DNA of 64,000 bases from Planctomycetota bacterium (GTDB lineage Bacteria > Planctomycetota > B15-G4), in assembly GCA_020638905.1 (NCBI GenBank), contig JACKHP010000008.1:62001-126000 (forward strand), in the 5' to 3' direction. Positions within the stretch are counted from its first letter, which is position 1. Each line of letters starts with the position of its first letter. Under the pieces are notes generated by a model. The model was not told the origin of the DNA, ran no database searches, and saw nothing but the letters and a program-made list of their open reading frames with translations. This document shows, piece after piece, positions 1-7,466 of this stretch. The translations under genes and the position numbers were made by a program.

Positions 1-69
1 CGCGCCGAGCACCAGCACCAGCAGCACGGCCACGAGCGCACTCGCCGAGCGATCGTCGCGGGAACCCAT
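1..69 (-). CDS. Unknown exported or membrane-anchored protein, N-terminus only
   Basis: The minus strand shows an open frame that begins at the ATG at 69-67 and runs off the left edge after 23 codons. It encodes a short charged head with basic residues (MGSRDDR) followed by a hydrophobic stretch rich in Leu, Val and Ala, which looks like a signal peptide or membrane anchor. An AGGAGG sequence lies 8 bases upstream of this ATG; a second in-frame ATG at 75-73 sits too close to it, so 69 is preferred. Nothing can be said about function because the rest lies outside the window. It points the same way as the ECF sigma factor gene upstream of it (142 bases apart). Confidence 0.5.
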   Translation of the reverse strand, partial: MGSRDDRSASALVAVLLVLVLGA

Positions 70-211
70 GCGCATGTCCTCCTGCGGTGCTTGCACCCGT
101 CCCGCGCGAGTGTACGCGCGACCCTGCGAGAGCGCTGAACGTCGTGCGGGTGAGGCGCCAGGCCGACGAGAGCGCGGTCGCTCGGTCCAGACGCACGCCG
201 TGGCGCCGGCG

Positions 212-817
212 CTACTCCCGTCCGCTCTCTTCGCGCAACGCCTCCGAGAGCGCGGCCAGCGCGCGGAACAGGCGCGAGCGGGAGCCGGCCTCGGTCAGTC
301 CGAGCTGCTCGCCGATCTCGGCGTGGGTCAGTCCGAGGATGCGCGCCAGGACGATGATCTCGCGGTCGGTGTCGTCCAGGTGCTCGAAGGCGCGCTCGAT
401 GCGCTCCATCGTCTCGCGCGCGATGGCGGCCTTGCTGGGCGAGCAGAACGAGCGGTAGACGTCGAGCACCTCGACGTCGCCGGGCGACTCGCGCTGGACG
501 TCGCGCTTCTGCGCGCTCCAGTACTCGGCCCGGTCGGCGATCTTGCGCAGCGCCGCCGCGAAGAGCCACGCCCGGAAGCCCGCCTCGCCGTCGTAGTGGA
601 AGCGCTCGAGGTTCCCGAGCACGTCGCGACAGGCCGACTGCACGATGTCGGAGGCCGACTCGCGCGCCCGCAGCGCCGGTCCGACGCGCAGACGCACGTA
701 GGCGCGCAGGGCCGGCAGGTGCTTGCGCAACAGCTCGTCGGCGGCCGCGGCGTCCCCCGCCTGGGCGCGAGCGACGAGGTCGAGGGAGGAGTCCGGTTCG
801 GGCATGCGGCGGGGCAT
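212..817 (-). CDS. ECF-type RNA polymerase sigma factor
   Basis: A 201-residue protein of the extracytoplasmic-function sigma-70 family. Region 2 lies at about residues 15-85 (LRAYVRLRVGP, then DIVQSACRDVLGN and FRAWLFAAALRKIADR) and region 4 at about 130-190 (DREIIVLARILGLTHAEIGE, a helix-turn-helix that ends in a Ser/Arg-rich recognition helix). The length is normal for a minimal ECF factor with no anti-sigma gene beside it. Two in-frame ATGs (817 and 805) are possible; neither has a Shine-Dalgarno sequence, but a TACGAT box at 838-833 favours 817. The gene is divergent from the Ser/Thr kinase gene, an arrangement known in Planctomycetota, where ECF factors are thought to be controlled through protein phosphorylation. 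That functional link is inference here. Confidence 0.88.
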   Translation of the reverse strand: MPRRMPEPDSSLDLVARAQAGDAAAADELLRKHLPALRAYVRLRVGPALRARESASDIVQSACRDVLGNLERFHYDGEAGFRAWLFAAALRKIADRAEYWSAQKRDVQRESPGDVEVLDVYRSFCSPSKAAIARETMERIERAFEHLDDTDREIIVLARILGLTHAEIGEQLGLTEAGSRSRLFRALAALSEALREESGRE

Positions 818-832
818 CGCGGGACGCGCGGC

Positions 833-838
833 ATCGTA
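833..838 (-). promoter_or_regulatory. -10-like box TACGAT of the ECF sigma gene
   Basis: TACGAT on the minus strand ends 15 bases before the ATG at 817, giving a predicted leader of about 9 bases. No -35 hexamer is recognisable. Confidence 0.4.
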
Positions 839-992
839 GCAGGGGGTCGCAGTTCGCGCGGGTCGAGGCGTGGGGTTGCGGGAAACGCGCGGGCGCGCGT
901 CCGGCTCCCCGGGGGGCCAGCCGACCCCCGGCGTCCACCATGACCCCCGAACCCGCCGCACCCCCCGACGACGCACGCCGAGGGGGACCGCG

Positions 993-998
993 TACACT
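993..998 (+). promoter_or_regulatory. -10-like box TACACT of the Ser/Thr kinase gene
   Basis: TACACT ends 10 bases before the ATG at 1009. Transcription would start almost at the start codon. This argues that 1009, and not the upstream in-frame ATG at 940, is the real start. Confidence 0.45.
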
Positions 999-1008
999 CG
1001 GCCGCCGC

Positions 1009-3960
1009 ATGAGCTCCTCGGGCGATCCCGTCCTCCTCGATCTCGTCGCGCAGGCCGTCGAGCTGCTCGAGGGCGGCGACACGCACGCCTTCGAGGCGCT
1101 CTGCGCCGGGCACCCGGCGCACGCGGGCGAGCTGCGCGCGCGCGTCGACGAACTGCGCAGCGTGGGACTCGTCGGCGGGCCGCCCGCGGACGACGCCATC
1201 CCCGAGCGGCTGGGCGGCTTCCGGCTGCTGCGGCGCCTGGGCGGCGGCGGCATGGGCGTGGTCTACGAGGCCGAGCAGGCTCCCCTGGGACGGCACGTGG
1301 CGCTGAAGCTCGTGCGTCCCGACCAGCTCTACTTCCCCGGCGCGCGCAAGCGCTTCGCGCGCGAGCTCGAGGCCGTCTCGCGCCTGGCGCACCCGGGCAT
1401 CGTGCCGGTCTTCGCCGCGGGGGAAGAGCGCGGCATCCCGTTCTTCGCCATGGAGCTCGTGCGCGGCGCCACGCTCGAGGAGGTGCTGGGCGTGCTGCGC
1501 GGACGCGACGTGGCGACGCTCACGGGCGGCGACCTGCGGCAGGCCGTCGAGCAGGTCGTGCGCGCGCGCGACGGCGACGCGATCGAGGCGCCCGGCGCGG
1601 CGGGGGGGCGCGACGAGACGCGCGGCACGCACGCGACGCGCGCCTCGGGCAGTGGCACGCGCGCGTCGCGGCGCCTGTTCGCCGGCACCTGGACGGCCGC
1701 GTGTCTCGCGGTCGCGCACGAGGTGGCCGACGCGCTGTCCCACGCCCACGCGCACGGCGTGCTGCACCGCGACGTCAAGCCGAGCAACGTCATGCTCACC
1801 GCCGAGGGCCGCGTGCTGCTGCTCGACTTCGGGCTCGCGCTCAACGCCGGCGACGCGCGCCTCACGTCCACCGGCAGCCATCTCGGGTCGCTGGCGTTCA
1901 TGTCGCCCGAGCAGCTGCGCGGCGAGCACGCCGACCTCGACGCGCGCAGCGACGTCTACTCGCTGGGCGTCACGCTCTACGAGCTGCTCACGCTGCGCGC
2001 GCCGTTCGCGTCCGACGACGTCGAGACCACACGTCGGCGCGTGCTCGAGGGACGTCCCGAGCCGGCACGCAGGCTCAACCCGACGCTGCCGCGCGACGCC
2101 GAGACGGTCTGCGCCACCGCGATGGAGCGCGACCGCGAGCGGCGCTACGCGGGCGCCGAGGCGTTCGGGGCCGACCTCGCGAACGTGCTCGAGCTGCGGC
2201 CCGTGGCAGCCCGTCCGGCGGGGACGCTGCTGCGCGCGCGGCGCTGGGCGCAGCGGCGTCCGGCGCTGGCCACGGGCGGCGTGCTGGGCGCGCTCCTGCT
2301 GCTGGCCGGTCCGCTCGGCTGGGAGCTGAACCGCATGCGCGTGGCCGACGAGCTGCGCGAGGCCTACGATCGGAGCGAGCGTGCGGGACGGGAACTCCAG
2401 CTCGCGCTGGGACGCAGCGAGCGCGACTTCCGCTCGGCGCTCTCGGCCATCGGGCACGTGCTGCGCGAGATGGCGAGCGACGAGCTCGAGGACGTCCCCG
2501 GCATGCAGCGCGCGCGGCTCGAGGCGCTCGACCGCGCGGTGACGCTGCTCGGCGAGCTCGAGCAGGACCGCTCGGACGACCCGCTCGTGCAGTCCGAGGG
2601 CGCCGAGCTGTTCGGTTCGCGCGGCAAGGTGCAGCGCGACCTGGGACGTCCCGAGCAGGCGTCGCTCGACTTCGCGCGGGCCGTCGCGCTGCGGCGCGCG
2701 CTGCGCGAGCGCGAGCCCACGCCCGAACGCGCGCGCGACGTGGCCGACGCGCTCGTCGACGAGGGCAACGTGCTGCTCGTGCTGGGGCGCGTCGACGACG
2801 CGGCCGAGCGCCTGGCGGAGGCGGTCGCCCTGCTGCGCGACGTGGAGGCCGCGCGTCCGGACGACGCGTCGGTGGGACGGCTGCTCACGATGGCGCTGGC
2901 GAACCTCTCCGAGCCGTTGCTCGTGCTCGACCGCGAGGACGAAGCCGCGCCGCTCGTCGACGAGGCGGTGCGGCGCGCGCGCGGCTCCGCCGACCCCGGC
3001 GCCCAGGCCGCCTGGGACGAGGGGCGCGTGCTCGGCGACCTGGCCGACCTCCTGCGCGCCCGCGGCGACTCCGCCGGGGCGCTCGAAGCCTCGCAGAGCG
3101 CCCTCGCGGCCTACCGCACCGCGGTCGCCGTCGACCCGCGGCGACGCTTCCTGCGACTCGACCTGTGCACCGGGCTGCGCGACGTGGCGCGCGACGCCCA
3201 GGCCCTGCGCCGCTACGAGCAGGCCGAGCGCGCCCTCGTCGAAGCCCTCGACCTGGTCGACGGCCTGCTCGCGGACTTCCCCGACGCGAACCTCTACCAC
3301 CAGCGACGCGCCGAGGTGCTCGAGCTGCTCGGCGTCGGCGCGGGCCAGCGCGGACGGCACCGCGACGCGTGGCCGCTGCTGGTCGAGAGCGGACGCGAGT
3401 TCGCCGCGCTGGTCGATGCCGATCCGTCCCGCTGCGACCTGCAGTTCGCGCTGGCGCGCTCGGAGGTCAACCGCGCGAACGTCCTCGTGCAACTCGTCGA
3501 GCGCGGCGACGAGGCGCGCGCGCTGCTCGACTCGGCCGCGGCACGTGCCACGCGCTGCGCCGGCGAGCTGGCCCAGTCGTCCCGTTTCGCGGGGACGCTG
3601 CGCCTGGGCAGCTATCTCGGCGCGCTGCTCGAGTGCACCCAGGGGGACGCGCGGGCGGCGCTGCCGCTGGTCCGGGCGTACGCCGGCGCGGCGGGAGAAG
3701 ACCCCGAGCTGCAGCGTCGCGCGGCCGACCTGTTCGACGAGGCCGCCCTGGCGTGGGGACGGTTGACCGAGCAGGGTCCCGAGCGGGACTCGGCGCTGGC
3801 GGAGGCGCGCCAAGGGCTCGTCGAGCACCTGCGACGCGCGCTCGAGCTCGGCTACGACAACGTGGACGAGCTGGCCACGACGCCCGCGCTCGATCCCTTC
3901 CGCGGCGATCCCGAGGTGGCGGACCTGCTGCGCAGCGCCGGCGTGGGCGCCGACCCCTGA
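1009..3960 (+). CDS. Membrane Ser/Thr protein kinase with helical-repeat extracytoplasmic region
   Basis: A 983-residue Hanks-type kinase. The glycine loop is GGGGMGVVYEA, the ATP-binding Lys is K100 (VALKLVRP), the catalytic loop is HRDVKPSN (H253, D255), the metal-binding DFG aspartate is D273, and SPEQLRG replaces the APE motif. About 60 extra residues, Gly/Arg/Thr-rich and of low complexity, sit between the N-lobe and the catalytic loop. One transmembrane segment follows at about 420-440 (LATGGVLGALLLLAGPLGW). The remaining 540 residues are Ala/Leu/Arg/Glu-rich helices that resemble tetratricopeptide-type repeats. An alternative start at 940 would add 23 Pro/Arg-rich residues; the TACACT box at 993 makes 1009 more likely. 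It probably senses an envelope signal and may act on the divergent ECF sigma factor (inference). Confidence 0.93.
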   Translation: MSSSGDPVLLDLVAQAVELLEGGDTHAFEALCAGHPAHAGELRARVDELRSVGLVGGPPADDAIPERLGGFRLLRRLGGGGMGVVYEAEQAPLGRHVALKLVRPDQLYFPGARKRFARELEAVSRLAHPGIVPVFAAGEERGIPFFAMELVRGATLEEVLGVLRGRDVATLTGGDLRQAVEQVVRARDGDAIEAPGAAGGRDETRGTHATRASGSGTRASRRLFAGTWTAACLAVAHEVADALSHAHAHGVLHRDVKPSNVMLTAEGRVLLLDFGLALNAGDARLTSTGSHLGSLAFMSPEQLRGEHADLDARSDVYSLGVTLYELLTLRAPFASDDVETTRRRVLEGRPEPARRLNPTLPRDAETVCATAMERDRERRYAGAEAFGADLANVLELRPVAARPAGTLLRARRWAQRRPALATGGVLGALLLLAGPLGWELNRMRVADELREAYDRSERAGRELQLALGRSERDFRSALSAIGHVLREMASDELEDVPGMQRARLEALDRAVTLLGELEQDRSDDPLVQSEGAELFGSRGKVQRDLGRPEQASLDFARAVALRRALREREPTPERARDVADALVDEGNVLLVLGRVDDAAERLAEAVALLRDVEAARPDDASVGRLLTMALANLSEPLLVLDREDEAAPLVDEAVRRARGSADPGAQAAWDEGRVLGDLADLLRARGDSAGALEASQSALAAYRTAVAVDPRRRFLRLDLCTGLRDVARDAQALRRYEQAERALVEALDLVDGLLADFPDANLYHQRRAEVLELLGVGAGQRGRHRDAWPLLVESGREFAALVDADPSRCDLQFALARSEVNRANVLVQLVERGDEARALLDSAAARATRCAGELAQSSRFAGTLRLGSYLGALLECTQGDARAALPLVRAYAGAAGEDPELQRRAADLFDEAALAWGRLTEQGPERDSALAEARQGLVEHLRRALELGYDNVDELATTPALDPFRGDPEVADLLRSAGVGADP

Positions 3961-3991
3961 GGCGCCCAGGCCGCCCGGCGCACGCACGCGC

Positions 3992-4429
3992 TCACGTGCG
4001 GCGCGGGTTGATCTCGTCGGGGATGCTCGACTTCTCGGCGACGTAGCCGCGCTGGTCGTAGACGACCGTGTACGCGCCGTAGCCCGACGAGGCGCCGCTG
4101 CGCACGAGCGCCAGCGTCCACGCGGTCTCGAGGCTCGTGTGTCCGGTGGGCACCTTGATCGTGAGCATCTCGAAATACTCGGGCTGCTCGTTCTCGATGT
4201 CGAGGTCGGTCACGCGCGCGGCGTAGCGGCCCTGACGCGCGTGGTAGCGCTCCTGCGCCGACTGGACGGTGGCGAGGAACTCGAACGCCTCGGACGCCTT
4301 CGCCCGCTCGACCGAGGCCATGAAGCGCGGGACGCCGAACGCCGCGAGCACGCCCAGGATCACGACCACCACCGCGAGCTCGACGAGGGTGAAGCCGCGC
4401 TGCGCGTTCGCTCTGCGGGACGGGTCCAT
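3992..4429 (-). CDS. Type IV pilin-like / type II secretion pseudopilin
   Basis: A 145-residue protein with a prepilin signal: a 12-residue basic leader ending in Gly, then FTLVELAVVVVILGVLAAFG with the conserved Glu at position +5 of the mature protein. Prepilin peptidase would cut before Phe13 and N-methylate it. After the long N-terminal helix (to about residue 60, Glu/Ala-rich and ending in a typical YHARQGRY pattern) comes a soluble domain resembling GspG/H-type pseudopilins. The start at 4429 (ATG, GAGGT five bases upstream) is preferred over a GTG at 4456. No secretion ATPase, platform protein or peptidase is nearby, so it is an orphan here. It is convergent with the kinase gene, 31 bases from its stop codon. 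Confidence 0.85.
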   Translation of the reverse strand: MDPSRRANAQRGFTLVELAVVVVILGVLAAFGVPRFMASVERAKASEAFEFLATVQSAQERYHARQGRYAARVTDLDIENEQPEYFEMLTIKVPTGHTSLETAWTLALVRSGASSGYGAYTVVYDQRGYVAEKSSIPDEINPRRT

Positions 4430-4528
4430 TGTGACCTCGTCGCTCCGGGTCGGCACTCGCCGCGCGTCGTTCGCGCGCGGTCCCGCAGCCTCATCGGGAA
4501 TGCGCGGCCCGCCTCTGGAGACGAATCA

Positions 4529-4600
4529 CGCGCCCGCCGGCGTCCCGGCGCCGGACCCGGGGTGACACCCGGGTCCGCGACCTCCGGTCCGGCGGGCGCG
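4529..4600 (-). terminator. Nested long hairpin downstream of the lipase-like gene
   Basis: Two perfect stems are nested. The outer one pairs 4529-4540 (CGCGCCCGCCGG) with 4589-4600; the inner one pairs 4553-4561 (GGACCCGGG) with 4568-4576 around a six-base loop. The structure starts five bases after the stop codon of the hydrolase gene on the minus strand. No U-run follows, so it may be a strong pause or stabilising hairpin and not a classical intrinsic terminator. Confidence 0.55.
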
Positions 4601-4605
4601 ACCGC

Positions 4606-6183
4606 TCACTTGTTCCAGGGGCGCGAGCGCAGCACGACGGTGCCGGTGAGTCCCGGGTCGGTCTTCTGGCTCACGGGGATGCGGAACTCGAAGCCGTCGG
4701 GCACGCCGGCGAGCGGCTGGCAGTCGGCCCGGGTCGTCCCCGCGCGGTTCGGTGTGCGGCTGTCGAAGCCGTAGCGCACCTCGGGCGGCTGGTCCGCGCT
4801 GCGCACGACCTCGAGGTTGAGCTTCTCGCGGTACAGGTGGCCGCCGTCGAAGTGGTCGTCCGGCAGGAAGCGCAGCAGGCCCTCGCGCTCGACCTGGTAC
4901 TCGGGGACGAGCACGCGCAGGTCGAGGCTGAAGCCGAGGCGCTGCCCCGACTTCGCCGCGCTGCCCAGCAGGAAGGTGCTCGCGAGCTGCACCGGCTCCT
5001 TCGCCTGGACGCGGTCCCAGTCGACGAAGCAGGCCGACTCCTCGCCCACGGTGCGCCGGTGCAGGTCCCAGCGCGCCTGGCGCACGCGCGCGACGACCTC
5101 GACGTGGTAGCTGGCGCGGATCTGGCGTCCCTGCTCCTTGGCCTGCCGCACCTTCGGCGGGAGCGTGATGGCGTCGATCTCGAGGAACGCGTCGACGCGC
5201 ACGTCGCCGAACAGGAAGCGACGCAGGTTCTGGTAGCCCTCCTCCGAGTTCACGATGCCGTAGTGTCCCGAGTGGCTGCGGTGGACGAACGCGCGCGGGG
5301 CGCCCTGCACGCAGGCGTTCTTGATCTGCACGAGTCCGTCGGACGAGCTGCCGACCGCGAAGCTCGCGAGTCCCATCGCGACCTCGTAGTCGCGGTGGTT
5401 CGTGCCCACGAGACAGAAGACGCGCTCGGGATCGAAGGCTCCGCCGAGCGACGAGACCGGCTGCTTCTTGTTCGTCCCGGAGTCGAGCGCGAGGTAGTCG
5501 CGCATGCGCGACTCGTTGAAGTTGTCGATGTTGTTCGCCGTGAGGAAGCCGGGGATGTTGCCCACGGCGCGCAGGTCGATGCCGCCGTGAGGCGTCGCGT
5601 AGGTGAAGACCTTGTCCACCGGCGGCGGGTCGGACGCGGCCGCGGTGCCGTCGGCGACGCGCTTCGCGTGTCGCTTCGCGCGGATGTTCTGCAGGTAGCA
5701 GCGCGCCACCAGGCCGCCCATCGAGTGCGCCACGAGGTACACCCGGAAGTCGCGGCGCGCGGCCTTGCGCGCGTCGTCCGCGCCCTGCGCCGGTCCGCAG
5801 TACATGTCGCGCAACGACTCGACGAGGTCGTCGAGCCCGCGCGCGTAGTCCTCGATCTCGGGACGCACACCGCTGCCGAGCTGCTTCGAGACCGGCTCGT
5901 AGTAGCGGTAGATGAAGACGGTGCGGCGCGGCGGGGTGTCGGCGGCGCCGACCTCGGTTCCGGCGCGGAAGCCGTCGGCGTAGCCCTCGTCCTTCATGAG
6001 CCGGATGAGCGGCGACTCGAAGATGTGGCGCTCGACCTTGCCCGTCCACTCCTGGCGCACCTTGGTCGCGCCCCAGTTGAAGCCCATGTAGGGGTCGGCG
6101 ACGGTGTCCTCGACCTCGGCCTGGGAGCCCGCGTATCCGCGGATGTAGACGATCGGGTGGCCGACGCGGTCGGGGCTGACCAT
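4606..6183 (-). CDS. Alpha/beta-hydrolase (lipase/LCAT-like), cytoplasmic
   Basis: A 525-residue protein with an alpha/beta-hydrolase fold in its first half. The opening HPIVYIRGYAGSQ supplies the oxyanion region, and the nucleophile elbow is VAHSMGGLVARC with Ser154. A YATPHGG segment follows, typical of lipases that resemble LCAT or PGAP1. A later HSGHYG may carry the catalytic His. No signal peptide is visible, so it seems to act in the cytoplasm. The C-terminal 230 residues look like beta-rich sequence of no family I recognise. The start is firm: GGAGGG lies four bases before the ATG. Substrate unknown. It stands alone between the pseudopilin and the SGNH hydrolase, in the same direction as both. 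Confidence 0.75.
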   Translation of the reverse strand: MVSPDRVGHPIVYIRGYAGSQAEVEDTVADPYMGFNWGATKVRQEWTGKVERHIFESPLIRLMKDEGYADGFRAGTEVGAADTPPRRTVFIYRYYEPVSKQLGSGVRPEIEDYARGLDDLVESLRDMYCGPAQGADDARKAARRDFRVYLVAHSMGGLVARCYLQNIRAKRHAKRVADGTAAASDPPPVDKVFTYATPHGGIDLRAVGNIPGFLTANNIDNFNESRMRDYLALDSGTNKKQPVSSLGGAFDPERVFCLVGTNHRDYEVAMGLASFAVGSSSDGLVQIKNACVQGAPRAFVHRSHSGHYGIVNSEEGYQNLRRFLFGDVRVDAFLEIDAITLPPKVRQAKEQGRQIRASYHVEVVARVRQARWDLHRRTVGEESACFVDWDRVQAKEPVQLASTFLLGSAAKSGQRLGFSLDLRVLVPEYQVEREGLLRFLPDDHFDGGHLYREKLNLEVVRSADQPPEVRYGFDSRTPNRAGTTRADCQPLAGVPDGFEFRIPVSQKTDPGLTGTVVLRSRPWNK

Positions 6184-6212
6184 GGTTCCCTCCTCCGTGG
6201 GTGTCGGACGTC

Positions 6213-6218
6213 AGCGTA
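6213..6218 (-). promoter_or_regulatory. -10-like box TACGCT of the lipase-like gene
   Basis: Minus-strand TACGCT 29 bases before the ATG at 6183; predicted leader about 23 bases with a GGAGGG ribosome binding site. Confidence 0.3.
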
Positions 6219-6277
6219 GCGACTCCGGACGCCCGTGGCGCCGCGCCGTGGCAGAACGTCGTTCCGGCCGCGCCGCG

Positions 6278-7306
6278 TCAGTCGACGCCGGCCGCGAGCG
6301 TGGGCAGCAGCGCCTCGGCCATGCGCCGGTGTCCCTCGGCGTTCGGGTGCACGACGTCGAGGAAGCAGCTCGGCGCGTCCGGCGCGGCGGCCAGTCGCGT
6401 GAGGTCGACGAACGGCACCTCGTGCTCGATCGCGAAGCGGCGCAGCAGCGCGCCGTGGTCGCGGAAGGAGCGATACCACGGGACGACCAGCACGAGCCGC
6501 AGGCCGTGCGCGTGGCACAGCTCGGCGAGTTCGTCGAGCACCCGGCGACGCAGCGCCTCGGGCACCCGCGGCCGCGACGGATCGGTGCGCACCGCGGCGC
6601 GCGTGTCGTCGACGTCCCCGCCGTCGAGGGCGAAGAGCGCGCGGGCGAACTCGGAGCGCTCGAGCAGCCAGGCGCGCGCGCGGAACGTCCAGCGTGCGCG
6701 GTGCTCGAAGAGCTCGCCGTCGTCGAGGCCGCGCGCCGACGCGTCCTCGGCGCCCATGCGCAGGTCGAGGTAGCTGACCGGCAGGAAGTCGTTGATGCCG
6801 AACACGAACACGACCGTGTCGGGCTCGAGGTCGAGCCCGCGCGCGCGCAGGTACTGCAGGCCCTGGAAGCTCGTGTACCCCGGGACGCCGGCGTTCACCA
6901 CGCGCACCGGCCTGCGTCCGCTCGGACGGGCGTCGAAGGCCTTCTGCAGGAGCGTGGTGTAGATCGCGTCCTCGGGCACGTCCCAGCCGAAGGTCGTCGA
7001 CTCGCCCAGCACGAGGATGCGGTGTTCGTCGCCCTTGACCGCGGGCACCTGCGGGCCGCGCAGGCCCAGCGCGTTCGTGCGCGTCAGCCCGTCGTCGCCG
7101 AGCGCGTCGGGCCGCAGGCTCCAGAACAGCAGCGGGTCGTAGCGGCCGAGGCCCTTGGCCGAGCGCGTCTCGAGCGGGAAGCGCGGCCCTTCGAACGGGC
7201 CCAGCAGGCGGGCTCCGCCCTCGAGCGCGGCGAGTGTCACGAGCAGTGCGCCGAGCGCGAGGGCGAGGCGACGCGTCCACAGCGATCGAAGCACCCGCCC
7301 CGGCAT
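6278..7306 (-). CDS. SGNH/GDSL-family hydrolase, membrane-anchored
   Basis: A 342-residue protein. An N-terminal hydrophobic segment (RLALALGALLVTLAALEGGA) acts as signal anchor. The SGNH blocks are visible: GESTTFGWDV (block I, nucleophile Ser), NAGVPGYTSFQG (block II, Gly), FGINDFLPVS (block III, Asn) and DVVHPNAEGHRRMAEAL (block V, Asp and His). Such enzymes are esterases or acetyl-transferring enzymes that often modify polysaccharides in the envelope. The start at 7306 is set by a TAGAGT box only seven bases upstream, which predicts a leaderless mRNA. Divergent from the glycosyltransferase operon at 7467, with which it shares an intergenic region containing an 18-bp direct repeat. The substrate is not evident. 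Confidence 0.85.
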   Translation of the reverse strand: MPGRVLRSLWTRRLALALGALLVTLAALEGGARLLGPFEGPRFPLETRSAKGLGRYDPLLFWSLRPDALGDDGLTRTNALGLRGPQVPAVKGDEHRILVLGESTTFGWDVPEDAIYTTLLQKAFDARPSGRRPVRVVNAGVPGYTSFQGLQYLRARGLDLEPDTVVFVFGINDFLPVSYLDLRMGAEDASARGLDDGELFEHRARWTFRARAWLLERSEFARALFALDGGDVDDTRAAVRTDPSRPRVPEALRRRVLDELAELCHAHGLRLVLVVPWYRSFRDHGALLRRFAIEHEVPFVDLTRLAAAPDAPSCFLDVVHPNAEGHRRMAEALLPTLAAGVD

Positions 7307-7313
7307 GCGGGGC

Positions 7314-7319
7314 ACTCTA
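7314..7319 (-). promoter_or_regulatory. -10-like box TAGAGT of the SGNH hydrolase gene
   Basis: Minus-strand TAGAGT ends seven bases before the ATG at 7306, so the transcript would begin at or next to the start codon. Confidence 0.45.
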
Positions 7320-7357
7320 GCACGCGGAGCGCGCGCCCGGCCGCGCGCGCGGCGAGG

Positions 7358-7409
7358 AGCGGCGGACGACGTGCGGACGAACGCGGCGGGCAGCGGCGGA
7401 CGACGTGCG
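7358..7409. repeat. 18-bp direct repeat in a divergent promoter region
   Basis: AGCGGCGGACGACGTGCG occurs at 7358-7375 and again, identically, at 7392-7409 (34-bp period, 16-bp spacer). Both copies lie between the divergent starts at 7306 and 7467, upstream of each predicted -10 box. They could bind a shared regulator. Confidence 0.6.
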
Positions 7410-7435
7410 TCCGACCCGCGACGGCGCGCAGCGGC

Positions 7436-7441
7436 TAGGAT
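7436..7441 (+). promoter_or_regulatory. -10-like box TAGGAT of the glycosyltransferase operon
   Basis: TAGGAT 25 bases before the ATG at 7467; no clear -35. A GAGGAG ribosome binding site follows at 7455-7460. Confidence 0.35.
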
Positions 7442-7466
7442 GGGCGTCCGCCGCGAGGAGTCGACG

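Noticed and set aside
940..1008. Upstream ATG of the kinase gene as start
   Set aside because: A TACACT box lies between it and the ATG at 1009, and the extra 23 residues are Pro/Arg-rich without conservation signs.
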